A stretch of 57,200 nt of DNA from assembly GCF_004348595.1 (NCBI RefSeq), contig NZ_SMKD01000022.1, positions 1 through 57,200 of the forward strand, written 5' to 3'. Shown piece by piece: positions 33,882 to 42,329 of this stretch (its first letter is position 1; the number at the start of each line of letters is the position of its first letter). A program made the translations under genes and the position numbers. Origin of the DNA: Micromonospora sp. KC723 (lineage in GTDB: Bacteria > Actinomycetota > Actinomycetes > Mycobacteriales > Micromonosporaceae). The notes under the pieces were generated by a model. It worked only from the letters and a program-made list of their open reading frames with translations. It was not told the DNA's origin and searched no databases.

Positions 33882-35099
33882 TCAGCTGGCCCGGGATAGC
33901 AGCCGGACCGGATCGGCGGTCAGTTCCTGCATGATCGAGACAACGCGGGCGGGGCCGGACGGCCCCGCCCGGGGCGGCACGGCGGCGCCGGCCACGGAGC
34001 GGGCCGACCGGCTGGCGGCGGCCTGCGCGACCAGCTCCCGCAACCGCTCCGGTCGCCAGTCGTCGGCCCCGCAACTGACGGCCAGCCCCTGGCGGGCCAG
34101 CATGTCGGCGAAGTACTCCCGCTCCGGGTCGTCGCCGGGGAAGACCAACAGCGGTACCCCGGCCTGCAGCGCGCTGACCAGCGTGCCCCGCCCGCCGTGG
34201 CACAGCAGGGCGCTCGCCCGGCCGAACAGGCCACGCATCGGCAGCAGCGGCCACAGTTGCACGTTGCCGGCCGGCGACACCCGTGGCGGGGCGGGCTCGG
34301 GCCGGCCCGCCGCGATCAGCACATCCACCGTCGATCCCTCGAACGCTTGCACGCAGTGCCGGTAGTACCAGTCGGCGTCCATCGGCGGCCCGCTCGTGTA
34401 GGCCAGCACACCGGTCCGTCCCGGCCGGGGCCAGTCCGCCGGCCCGGCGGCGACGTGCCTGTCCAGCGCGGCGGCGGTCAACTGACCGACGTACTCGCCG
34501 GTGCTGTGCCGGGCGACCAGAGGATCCATCTCCGGTGTCAGCGGATAGACCAGCCGGGTGCTCCAGTCGAAGAGGACCTCCGACAGCGACGCCGGCTCCG
34601 GGGCCCGGCTGCGGCGCAGCGTCGGCCGGAACGCCTCCAGCGCCCGGGTGTCGACCGGAGCCCAGCCGGCGCTGCCCCGGCCGAACAGGCGATGGTCCGG
34701 CCAGGTCACCGGCGACACCACCGGAATCCCGGCCAGCGCCCCGGCCACCACGGTGGTCAGGTCGTAGTCGTGGAACAGCACCTGCACACGGTGCGCGCGG
34801 AAGGCCCGCAACTGCGCGGCCAGCACCGTCTCCACCAGGTCACGGTCGGCGTACGCGGAGTGGGACAGCAGGTCGTCCAGGCGAAGCACCGTGCCCGGAT
34901 CGTCCGGGTAGGACACCCGCTCGGGCCCCGGGATCGGCACCACCGGCACGCCCAGCCGGTCCAGGACCGGCCGGAAGTGCGGGCTGGCGAACAGCACCGG
35001 GGTGTGGCCCGCGCGGCGGACCTCCTCGTACACGGCGAGCACGGTGGTGACCGAGCCCAGCCCGTACGACCACACTCCCGGGACCAGACCGACACGCAT
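33882..35099 (-). CDS. GT1-family glycosyltransferase (macrolide/polyketide type)
   Basis: This 405-residue GT-B enzyme has an N-terminal acceptor domain from VGLVPGVWSYGLGSVT and a C-terminal NDP-sugar domain with LLPMRGLFGRASALLCHGGRGT, LQAGVPLLVFP and GDDPEREYFADMLA. The motif HGGRGT matches the HGGxGT signature of glycosyltransferases that decorate natural products. ATG 35099 is preferred over 35117 because GGAGGG lies just upstream. It forms an operon with the SpeD-like gene and is divergent from an aldo/keto reductase. Donor and acceptor are not predictable. Confidence 0.85.
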   Translation of the reverse strand: MRVGLVPGVWSYGLGSVTTVLAVYEEVRRAGHTPVLFASPHFRPVLDRLGVPVVPIPGPERVSYPDDPGTVLRLDDLLSHSAYADRDLVETVLAAQLRAFRAHRVQVLFHDYDLTTVVAGALAGIPVVSPVTWPDHRLFGRGSAGWAPVDTRALEAFRPTLRRSRAPEPASLSEVLFDWSTRLVYPLTPEMDPLVARHSTGEYVGQLTAAALDRHVAAGPADWPRPGRTGVLAYTSGPPMDADWYYRHCVQAFEGSTVDVLIAAGRPEPAPPRVSPAGNVQLWPLLPMRGLFGRASALLCHGGRGTLVSALQAGVPLLVFPGDDPEREYFADMLARQGLAVSCGADDWRPERLRELVAQAAASRSARSVAGAAVPPRAGPSGPARVVSIMQELTADPVRLLSRAS

Positions 35100-35336
35100 G
35101 GTGTTTCCCTCCGTCACTGGGGCGCCGGATCACGGGCCCGGGCTGCCCGCCCGGCGGCGACCGTATGAGCCGGTACCAGTGTGGACAAGGTGGCGCCGGC
35201 CACGCACCCGCGAGGATGCGCCCTCGGTCCCACGTCGTCTACCCGGAAGGTCGTAGATATCGACGCAGGGCAAGCCTCCGGCGTCCCCGCGTCCCTATCC
35301 TGTGGCCGACGGATCCGTCGCAACCTGGGAGGACTG

Positions 35337-36290
35337 ATGAGGCAACGTGAGCTGTCCGGCGGCTCGGGGATTCAGGTCAGCCAGTTCTGTCTCGGCGCCA
35401 TGCCGTTCGGCACCACCGTCGACGAGCAGACGTCGTTCGCGATCCTGGACCGGTTCGTCGAGGCCGGCGGCACCACGATCGACACCGCGAACTGCTACTC
35501 GTTCTGGGTTCCCGGCGGTCGGGGCGGCGAGAGCGAGACGGTGCTCGGCCGGTGGCTGGCCAGCCGGGGCGGCCGGGACGGGTTGGTGCTGGCGTCGAAG
35601 GTCGGTTCCGGGCTCGGCGCGAACGGCGCGGCCGAGGGACTGGCCCCGCAGGTGATCCGCGAACAGCTCGCCGGCTCGCTGCGCCGGCTCGGCGTCGACC
35701 ACCTGGACATCTACTACGCGCACCGGGAGGACCGGACCACCCCCGACGCCGAGACGCTGGCGACGTTCCACGAGGCGGTGACCGAGGGCAAGGTGCGCAC
35801 GCTGGGGGCCAGCAACCACGCCGCCTGGCGGCTGGCCGAGACCCGGGCACTGGCCGCCGCCCGGGGTTGGACGCCGTACACGGTCGTCCAGCAGCGCTAC
35901 TCGTACCTGTTGCCGCGCCCGGCGACCGTCCTGCCCGAGGGAGGGCACGTGCACGCCAGCGACGAGCTGCTGGACCTGGTACGCAGCCGCGACCTGACCA
36001 TGTTCGCGTACAGCACCCTGTTGTGGGGCACCTACACCCGGGCGGACAAGCCGCTGCCGGAGCACTACCAGCACCCGGGCACCGAGCGGCGGCTGCGGGC
36101 GCTGGGGGAGGTGGCCGCCGAGCTGGGCGCCACCCCGAACCAGGTGGTGCTGAGCTGGTTGACCGGCGGCGACCCGAGGATCGTGCCGATCGTCGGGGTC
36201 AGCTCGGTGGCCCAGCTCGACGAGTGCCTCGCCGCGGCCGACCTGGAACTCCCGACCGAGCTGCGCAAGCGCCTCGACGAGACCTGCTGA
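35337..36290 (+). CDS. Aldo/keto reductase
   Basis: This 317-residue NADPH-dependent oxidoreductase has an (alpha/beta)8 fold. It starts at ATG 35337 behind GGGAGGAC. The catalytic tetrad can be traced: Asp in TTIDTANCY, Tyr in NCYSFW, Lys in LASKVG and His in IYYAHRED. The cofactor-binding end shows TNQ-like PNQVVLSWL and IVPIVGVSSVAQLDECL. It resembles the tyrosine/aryl-alcohol dehydrogenase-like AKRs often found in sugar and polyketide tailoring. It is divergent from the GT1 gene, so it may belong to the same pathway. Confidence 0.88.
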   Translation: MRQRELSGGSGIQVSQFCLGAMPFGTTVDEQTSFAILDRFVEAGGTTIDTANCYSFWVPGGRGGESETVLGRWLASRGGRDGLVLASKVGSGLGANGAAEGLAPQVIREQLAGSLRRLGVDHLDIYYAHREDRTTPDAETLATFHEAVTEGKVRTLGASNHAAWRLAETRALAAARGWTPYTVVQQRYSYLLPRPATVLPEGGHVHASDELLDLVRSRDLTMFAYSTLLWGTYTRADKPLPEHYQHPGTERRLRALGEVAAELGATPNQVVLSWLTGGDPRIVPIVGVSSVAQLDECLAAADLELPTELRKRLDETC

Positions 36291-36303
36291 ACCAGCGCAC
36301 CCC

Positions 36304-36348
36304 GACGGGCGGGGGATCCGTGACGCCGTCACGGATCCCCCGCCCGTC
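36304..36348. terminator. 45-bp near-perfect palindrome, terminator of the reductase gene
   Basis: Arms of 22 bp (36304-36325 and 36327-36348) pair perfectly around a single base. It lies 14 bases after the reductase stop codon. Confidence 0.75.
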
Positions 36349-36396
36349 TCCCTGCCCGCGAGGCCGTACCCGCGCGAGGCCGTGCGGGTGCGGCGA

Positions 36397-36433
36397 CCGG
36401 GTTGCCCTGCTCCCGCGGAGCAGGGCAACCCGG
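36397..36433. terminator. Terminator of the seven-gene minus-strand operon
   Basis: A perfect 16-bp stem (36397-36412 with 36418-36433) and a 5-base loop sit 9 bases beyond the stop of the last operon gene. Confidence 0.75.
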
Positions 36434-36441
36434 AACGGCGC

Positions 36442-37662
36442 TCAGCTGTCGTCGCCGAGGGAGACGGTCACCTGCTGTCCCGAGTGGTCCGACATGCCGT
36501 GCGCCGGGACCATCCGGTACTCGTGGGTCCGTACCGGGCCGTCGGTGAAGGCCCAGTCCAACCGCCACTTCGGTGCTCCGTCCGGCCAGGACGCCGGATA
36601 GAGCCGGTCGCCGGCGACGGCCGCGTCGGTGAGCTGGCCGGCCAGGTCGCGCAGCTCGCCCATGGCCGAGGTGGCATTGAAGTCGCCGGCGACGAGCCGG
36701 CCGTACGGGTTGGTCGCGAGGTCGGCGCGCAACGCCCGGTAGTGGGCCTGCCGGCGGTCCTGCTGGGCACGCATGAACCCGGTGAACTCCGACGACGTCG
36801 GATCCATGGAGATGTCCAGTTGCACCGGCACGTGCACGTTGTAGACGGACAGCACCCGCTCCCCGACCCGCAGGTCGGTGCGGAGCACCTTGTGGCGGTA
36901 GTACTCGGCGAAGTCCGAGCCGGCCGGTGTGCCGTTGCGCGCCGGGTCGGCCAGGTACGGCCAGCCGTCCAGTCCCCGCCAGGCCACGATCGGGTAGCGG
37001 GACATGGTGAGCATCTCACCGGTCGCCACCACCTGGTAGCCGGGGAAACGCGCGCGCAACTCGGCCACGTGGTCCACCCGGATTGGGCGGTGCCCGGCCA
37101 GGTCCCAGCCGACGTGCTCCTGCAACAGGTACACGTCGGCCCGCTGGGCGGCCAGGTGGTCGTAGAACCGTCGCGGGTCGTCCCCGTCGTGCCAGTACTC
37201 GGTGTTCCAGGAGAACACCCGCAGTGCCCCCGCCGGGGCCGGGGTGGCGCCACCGACGCCGGGCAGCGCGTACGGGTTCAGCCCGGCCAGATCCAGGCCG
37301 ATGGCCAGGCAGCACAGCGCGGCGGCGGCCAGTCGCCAGCGGACGGGGCGGGCCAGCGGGGCGAGCGTCAGCAGCAGCGCCGGGACGGCGGCGAAGAGCA
37401 GCGGCGGCGGCAACTCGGCCAGCCGCCACCACCAGTGCTCGCCGGTCAGCAGCAGGAACACGCCCAGGAACACGGCCCAGGTGGCGGTCAGGGTGACCAG
37501 CAGCCGGGTCCGGCGCGGCCAGCGCTTCCGGTCGCTCCGACCGGTCGCGGTGGGCGGTGTCCGGTGCGGGGCCCGGCCGGACGCCGGGCGGTCGAGGATG
37601 ACCCCGGGTGCCCCCGGCGCGGTGGTGGCCGCGCCGGGGACGGGGTCGAGCAGGACGCTCAT
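36442..37662 (-). CDS. Membrane-anchored endonuclease/exonuclease/phosphatase (EEP) family protein
   Basis: This 406-residue protein has a cytoplasmic N-terminus (about 1-50), three or four membrane helices at 52-130 and an external EEP domain at 145-400. The metal and catalytic motifs are FSWNTEYW, YLLQEHVGWD, VYNVHVPVQ, VAGDFNAT, RLDWAFTDG and MSDHSGQQVT. EEP proteins hydrolyse phosphodiesters or phosphomonoesters in nucleic acids, inositol phosphates or sphingolipids. At the end of a polyprenyl/glycosyl operon a lipid-linked phosphate is a more likely substrate than DNA, which is inference. ATG 37662 overlaps the stop of the preceding GT2 gene (ATGA). Confidence 0.8.
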   Translation of the reverse strand: MSVLLDPVPGAATTAPGAPGVILDRPASGRAPHRTPPTATGRSDRKRWPRRTRLLVTLTATWAVFLGVFLLLTGEHWWWRLAELPPPLLFAAVPALLLTLAPLARPVRWRLAAAALCCLAIGLDLAGLNPYALPGVGGATPAPAGALRVFSWNTEYWHDGDDPRRFYDHLAAQRADVYLLQEHVGWDLAGHRPIRVDHVAELRARFPGYQVVATGEMLTMSRYPIVAWRGLDGWPYLADPARNGTPAGSDFAEYYRHKVLRTDLRVGERVLSVYNVHVPVQLDISMDPTSSEFTGFMRAQQDRRQAHYRALRADLATNPYGRLVAGDFNATSAMGELRDLAGQLTDAAVAGDRLYPASWPDGAPKWRLDWAFTDGPVRTHEYRMVPAHGMSDHSGQQVTVSLGDDS

Positions 37663-38714
37663 GCCGTGGTCCCGGCCAGGTCCGGAGCCGGGTTGCGGCC
37701 GGCCGACCAGTCCGCGTCGTACAGCCGGCGGAAGGTGCCCGAGCAGAGCCACTGCACGGCGCCGACGCCGATGCCGGCGGCGATCGCCACGTTGGTCAGG
37801 AACGCCACCCCGGTGAACACGGCCAGGAACGGGGCACCGCGGGTGCGCCACACGTGCCGGTACATCTCGGCGTCCGCCGAGAGCGACACCCCGAACAGGG
37901 CGGCGGCCAGCAGCAACCACGCCGGGTGCAGCACGGCCAGCGGCAGGGTGGCCAGCACGCCGAGCGCGGCCACCGTGCCGAAGGACCGGGCCGGGCTCTC
38001 GAAGCCCTTGGCGAACCTGCGCCGCCGGGCGAACAGCGGTACCCGCAGCCGGGCCCGCCGGAACAGCTTGCGCAGCAGCGGGATCAGCCGGTCGTCGTCG
38101 TCGTGCCAGCCGCGTACCCGGTCGGTGACCATGATCTGGTAGCGGGCGGACATCCGTTCGCCGTAGTCGACCTCCTCGGTCTGCCGTAAGCGTGGGTTGA
38201 ACGGGCCGACCTCGTCGAAGACCCGGCGCGGCACGGCGGTCAGCGACGAGAACAGGAAGCTCACCTCGCCCAGTGACGCCATCCGCCAGCAGTACGCCTG
38301 CAGCACCCGGCACTCCTCGACGATGCTGTCCCGGATCAGTGGTTCCTCTTCGTAGATGCCGCAGACCGCCCCGTACTCGGGATGGGCGGCCAGCTCGGCA
38401 ACCGCCTTCTCGACCGCGTCCGGCCGCAACGCCACGTCCGAGTCGACGAAGAACAGGATCTCCCCCCGGGCGGCGGCGGCACCCGTGTTGCGGGCGACGG
38501 CCACTCCGCTGTTGCGCGGGGTCTGCAGCACGGTGACGTCCCGCTGCCGGGCCTTCGCCAGGGAGTCGTCGGTGCTGTGGTCGTCCACGACGATGACCTC
38601 CAGCGGTTGGTACGTCTGCCCGAGGGCGGCGTCGATGCACCGGCCGATGGAGTTGCCGTAGTTGTAGTTCGGAATGATCACCGAGACCAGCGGGTTCGTG
38701 GTCGGGGTCGTCAT
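37659..38714 (-). CDS. GT2-family glycosyltransferase with C-terminal membrane segments
   Basis: This 351-residue protein has a GT-A catalytic domain at about 8-235: VSVIIPNYNYGNSIGRCIDA, VIVVDDHSTDDS, metal-binding FFVDSDVAL, and the acceptor-side ED-like EEVDYGERM. Hydrophobic helices follow at about 265-330. The layout is that of membrane GT2 enzymes transferring sugars to polyprenyl phosphate or lipid acceptors. It is closely similar to the first gene of the same operon (44362), so two related transfers are likely. ATG 38714 is behind GGGAGAG. Confidence 0.85.
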   Translation of the reverse strand: MTTPTTNPLVSVIIPNYNYGNSIGRCIDAALGQTYQPLEVIVVDDHSTDDSLAKARQRDVTVLQTPRNSGVAVARNTGAAAARGEILFFVDSDVALRPDAVEKAVAELAAHPEYGAVCGIYEEEPLIRDSIVEECRVLQAYCWRMASLGEVSFLFSSLTAVPRRVFDEVGPFNPRLRQTEEVDYGERMSARYQIMVTDRVRGWHDDDDRLIPLLRKLFRRARLRVPLFARRRRFAKGFESPARSFGTVAALGVLATLPLAVLHPAWLLLAAALFGVSLSADAEMYRHVWRTRGAPFLAVFTGVAFLTNVAIAAGIGVGAVQWLCSGTFRRLYDADWSAGRNPAPDLAGTTA

Positions 38715-38754
38715 CGGTCTCTCCCAGTCGCGTTCGGTAAGTGGGGTGGTGGGT

Positions 38755-39795
38755 TCAGGGCAGGAGGTCGAGCACGCCCGGGTGCTGGGTGACGAGCAGG
38801 ACGCCGCCGAGCAGCGCCCCCCACAGCAGGGCGTTGACGAGCATCGCCCGGTCCCGTAGCAGCACCCGGGTGGGCTCGCCGCCGTCACCGTCGACGACGA
38901 CCACCTGCAGGTAGCGGGCGATGGCGAACAGCGCGAACGGAGTCGAGCCGACCAACGCCAGGGCCTGGTGCGGGGCGGGGATGGTCTCCTGCACGTAGCC
39001 GAGGAACCCGCTGACGGTGACCGCGGCGCAGAGCACGATCAGGAGATCCAGGTACTGCACCGAGTAGCCGGCCAGTGAGGGCCGGTGCGCGCTGCCGGCG
39101 ACCGACATCTCGTGCCGTCGCTTGCCGAGGATGAGCAGCAGGCACAGGGCGAAGACGGACACCAGCAGCCAGCTCGACACGGCCGCCCCGGCGGCCAGGT
39201 AGCCCTGCACCACCCGCAGCAGGAACCCGCCGGCGACCACCAGCACGTCCAGCAGCGGCAGGTGCTTCAGACCCCGGCTGTAGGCGATGTTGAGGGCCAG
39301 GTAGACCGCCATCGGCCACCACGGGAACGCCGGCCCGAACAGCACCGCCGTGACCAGCGCGGCGGCGACCAGGCCACCGAAGGCGTACGCGACGCCGACG
39401 CCGACCCGGCCGGCGGCGACCGGGCGGTGCCGTTTGGTGGGGTGGGCCCGGTCGCGGTGCCGGTCGTAGACGTCGTTCCACACGTACACCAGGGCGGAGA
39501 CCATGGTGAACAGCACCACCGCCCAGGCCACCCGGCCGAGCACGCCGAGCCCGAGCCGCGGGGTGTCGATGAGCACCAGCGGCACCACGAGCAGGTTCTT
39601 CGCCCACTGGTGCGGTCTGATCAGGGTGAGCAGGTCGCGTACGAGGCCCGGGCCGGCACCCCGTCCGACGGCGGAGGGCCGGGTCGGGTCGGTCGCGCCG
39701 GGCTGACCGACGGTGCGGGGGGACGCGGTCCCCACGGTGGCGGGGCCGGTCGGTGTGGACCCGCCGAACATCGGCGGGTCGACGAGGACAGTCAC
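38755..39795 (-). CDS. UbiA-superfamily prenyltransferase, DPPR-synthase-like
   Basis: This 346-residue protein has about nine membrane helices. The first Asp-rich motif is in VWNDVYDRHRDRAHPTKRHR and is followed by PVAAG. RPHQWAKNLLVVPLV and YSRGLKHLPLLDVLVVAGGFLLR are also features of decaprenyl-phosphate phosphoribosyltransferases (DPPR synthases). These put ribose-5-phosphate from PRPP on a polyprenyl phosphate. A true aromatic prenyltransferase cannot be excluded. It lies between the epimerase and the second GT2, spaced 20-40 bases, and would supply a lipid-linked pentose. GTG 39795 follows CGGAGG. Confidence 0.82.
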   Translation of the reverse strand: MTVLVDPPMFGGSTPTGPATVGTASPRTVGQPGATDPTRPSAVGRGAGPGLVRDLLTLIRPHQWAKNLLVVPLVLIDTPRLGLGVLGRVAWAVVLFTMVSALVYVWNDVYDRHRDRAHPTKRHRPVAAGRVGVGVAYAFGGLVAAALVTAVLFGPAFPWWPMAVYLALNIAYSRGLKHLPLLDVLVVAGGFLLRVVQGYLAAGAAVSSWLLVSVFALCLLLILGKRRHEMSVAGSAHRPSLAGYSVQYLDLLIVLCAAVTVSGFLGYVQETIPAPHQALALVGSTPFALFAIARYLQVVVVDGDGGEPTRVLLRDRAMLVNALLWGALLGGVLLVTQHPGVLDLLP

Positions 39796-39816
39796 GATAA
39801 ACCTCCGGGGTACCGG

Positions 39817-40857
39817 TCAGAAGACGGCCTTGGCCAGGCCGAGGGCGCCCTGCTTCCAGGGGTCCCGGCTGGTCCGGCCGGCCGAGGTGGGGGAGGCGGA
39901 GCGGTTCGCCCGCCACCAGTCGTAGGTGCGCAGGATCGCCTCGCGGTTGGACAGTCGCGGGGTCCAGCCGAGCACGTCGCGGGCTTTGTCGACGCTCACG
40001 TACGAGTCGGCGAGCAGTTTGTGGATCAGTCGCCCGTACACCGGCGAGAGCTTCAGCCGTTGCAGCAGCTCCAACGCGACGACGGCGGGGCGGGCCGGGA
40101 TGGGGACGACCCGTCTGCCGTGGCCGGCGGCGTCCAGCACGGCCTGGAAGTCCTCCCGGATGGTGGCGAACTCATCGGCGGCGATGTTGAACGTGTCGTT
40201 GGCGACGGGGGCCGGCGCGCGCAGGACGGTGCGTACCGCGTCGACCAGGTCGTCGATGGCCAGCATCTGGATCCGGACGTCGCCGCGGCCCAGCACCGGG
40301 AAGTTGCGACCCTCGTCGGCCCACTCGAACAGCATCGAGAACAGCCCCATCCGGCCCGGCCCGAGGAAGGTCTTGGGTCGCAGCATCGGCAGGCACATCC
40401 CGCGGGCCCGGAACCGTTCGGCCACCTCCTCGGCGCCGGCCTTGGCCCGGCTGTACGGGTCGACCGGCTCGCGCGGGTACCGCTCGGTGGTCGGGACGAC
40501 CTTCGGCAGCCCGTACACGGCGGTCGAGGAGACGTGCACGACCCGTTCGGCCCCGCCGCGTTCGGCGGCCCCCAGCACCGTCTCGGTGCCGCCCACGATG
40601 ATCGACCGGATCTCGTCCTCGGGATAGCTGGGCAGGGCGGCGGCGGTGTGCACCACCGCGTCCACGCCGTGCAGGGCGACGCCGACCCGCTCGACGTTCC
40701 GCACGTCGGCGACCGTGTAGCTGACCCCCGGCACCGGCTCGGCCGGTTCCCTGACGTCCAGGCTGCGTACCCGCCAGCCGTCGTCGGCCAGCGCCCGCAC
40801 CAGGTGCCCGCCCAGCATTCCGCTGCCGCCGGTCACCACCACCGTCTTGCCGTTCAT
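39817..40857 (-). CDS. NAD-dependent epimerase/dehydratase (extended SDR)
   Basis: This 346-residue protein has a Rossmann nucleotide-binding start VVVTGGSGMLGGHLVRAL (6-23), an Asp at the end of strand 2 (RSLDVRE, NAD preference), catalytic Ser/Thr in VHVSSTAVYG, and Tyr-Lys in PYSRAKAGAEE. It is of the type that changes nucleotide-activated or lipid-linked sugars, or acts on 3-beta-hydroxysteroid-like substrates. Its ATG lies 2 bases after the stop of the aminotransferase gene. With the DPPR-synthase-like neighbour, a role analogous to DprE2 is possible but not shown. Confidence 0.85.
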   Translation of the reverse strand: MNGKTVVVTGGSGMLGGHLVRALADDGWRVRSLDVREPAEPVPGVSYTVADVRNVERVGVALHGVDAVVHTAAALPSYPEDEIRSIIVGGTETVLGAAERGGAERVVHVSSTAVYGLPKVVPTTERYPREPVDPYSRAKAGAEEVAERFRARGMCLPMLRPKTFLGPGRMGLFSMLFEWADEGRNFPVLGRGDVRIQMLAIDDLVDAVRTVLRAPAPVANDTFNIAADEFATIREDFQAVLDAAGHGRRVVPIPARPAVVALELLQRLKLSPVYGRLIHKLLADSYVSVDKARDVLGWTPRLSNREAILRTYDWWRANRSASPTSAGRTSRDPWKQGALGLAKAVF

Positions 40858-40859
40858 GT

Positions 40860-42287
40860 TCACCACAGCGACGACACCTTCTCCTTGACGAAACGGGTGA
40901 CCAGCCGGGGCAGGCCCTGGGCGAGTGTCTGGTCGAGCCGGTCGACGAAGCGCTCCACGTCGGTGGGGTCGACGACCAGCGGGGGGCCCACCACCAGGGG
41001 GTTCTTCCCGTTGAGCGTGTAGTACGTGTATATGTCGTGATCTCGGTAGAGGGCGCTGATGACCGCGCAGGTGACCAGCTTCGTACCGAACTGTGGGTCG
41101 CGGGCCAGGCCGCCCGGCGCGAGTTTGGCGACCACGTCCAGGGCGCGCGGGGCGTCGAGGAACACTCCCCACAGGGCGCCCGCGCCGCGGACCTCGGAAA
41201 CCGCGTCCGGGTGTTCCTTGGCGATCCGCGCCAACCCCGGGGCCAGGATCCGTTCGATGTCGCGGGCTCGGGCCGGGAAGTCCTCCTCGACCGCCACGTT
41301 GATCGCCTCGATGGCGGTGGCCGTCTCCTCGCCGAAGCCGTAGTACGTGGTGCTGGTGCTCTGCAACAGGGCGTCGTTGAGGCTCTCGTACGCCTTGTGG
41401 AAGATCGGCCGGCGGGCCACGTACGCGGAGATCGAGGACTTGCCGCCGCCGAAGGACTTGGACGTGGTCACCACGTCCGGGATCAGCCCCGGGTAGCGCG
41501 TGAAGTAGAACATCGTGCCGGTCTTGCCCCACCCGGTGTAGATCTCGTCGAAGATCAGGACGATGTCCTCCCGGGTGCACAGCTCCCGGAGGCCGCGCAG
41601 GAACTCCTCCGAGCACCAGCGCATCGTCGAGGCGCTGAACGGCTCGATCAGGATCGCGTACACGTCGCATCTGCCCCGGCGGTCCCGGGTGGCGTCGACC
41701 GCCGCGCGCACCGCGTCCAGGTCGTCGTACGGGAAGCTGACCACGCCCGGGATGCCGGGGAACTTGAAGTGGTTCTGCGCGCTGCCGGTCAGGCTGCCGG
41801 AACCGAGCAGCTTGCCGTGGAAGCTGATGTCGCTGCGCAGGATCGTGTTGCGCCTGCCGCCGTGGTACTTGTAGGCCAGCTTGACCGCGCCCTCGACCGC
41901 CTCCGCGCCCGAGTTGGGCAGGAACGACATGTCCAGGTCGCCGGGGAACACCGCGGCCAGGTTGTGGGACAGCGCGGCCAGGTACGGCGAGAAGTAGGTC
42001 TTGTGGACCTCCATCCGCTGCCGCTCCTGGAAGCGCTTGCGGGCGGCCAGGATGCGGGGGTGGTTGTGACCGTGGTTGAGCACCCCGACACCACCGGTGA
42101 AGTCCAGGATCGCCCGCCCGTCGCGGGTGTGGATGTAGGCGCCCTGGGCGTGGTCGACCAGCTCCCGGCCGAAGCCGAACGAGGTCATCAGGCTGACCTG
42201 GCTCTTGTTGACGTACCTGCGGTACAGGTCCTGCACCTGGTTGATCGAGAGCTGCTCGGCGGCGTCGATGGTCAGTAGCTCGGACAT
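40860..42287 (-). CDS. Class III PLP-dependent aminotransferase
   Basis: This 475-residue fold-type I enzyme has the phosphate-binding region in LPNSGAEAVEGAVKLA, the catalytic block IVLIFDEIYTGWGKTG with the PLP-contacting Asp, and the Schiff-base lysine in TTSKSFGGG. The family includes omega-amino acid, ornithine and amino-sugar-type transaminases. The substrate may be an aldehyde or keto group made by the epimerase encoded next. ATG 42287 follows GGAAAGGAAA. It is third in the seven-gene operon. Confidence 0.88.
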   Translation of the reverse strand: MSELLTIDAAEQLSINQVQDLYRRYVNKSQVSLMTSFGFGRELVDHAQGAYIHTRDGRAILDFTGGVGVLNHGHNHPRILAARKRFQERQRMEVHKTYFSPYLAALSHNLAAVFPGDLDMSFLPNSGAEAVEGAVKLAYKYHGGRRNTILRSDISFHGKLLGSGSLTGSAQNHFKFPGIPGVVSFPYDDLDAVRAAVDATRDRRGRCDVYAILIEPFSASTMRWCSEEFLRGLRELCTREDIVLIFDEIYTGWGKTGTMFYFTRYPGLIPDVVTTSKSFGGGKSSISAYVARRPIFHKAYESLNDALLQSTSTTYYGFGEETATAIEAINVAVEEDFPARARDIERILAPGLARIAKEHPDAVSEVRGAGALWGVFLDAPRALDVVAKLAPGGLARDPQFGTKLVTCAVISALYRDHDIYTYYTLNGKNPLVVGPPLVVDPTDVERFVDRLDQTLAQGLPRLVTRFVKEKVSSLW

Positions 42288-42329
42288 GGGGTTTCCTTTC
42301 CGGACAACGGGGATTCGTGGGCGGGCAGG

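Noticed and set aside
39085..41022. Long plus-strand open frame opposite the UbiA, epimerase and aminotransferase genes
   Set aside because: The minus-strand genes have clear domains, ribosome sites and coupled starts. The plus frame is a compositional shadow.
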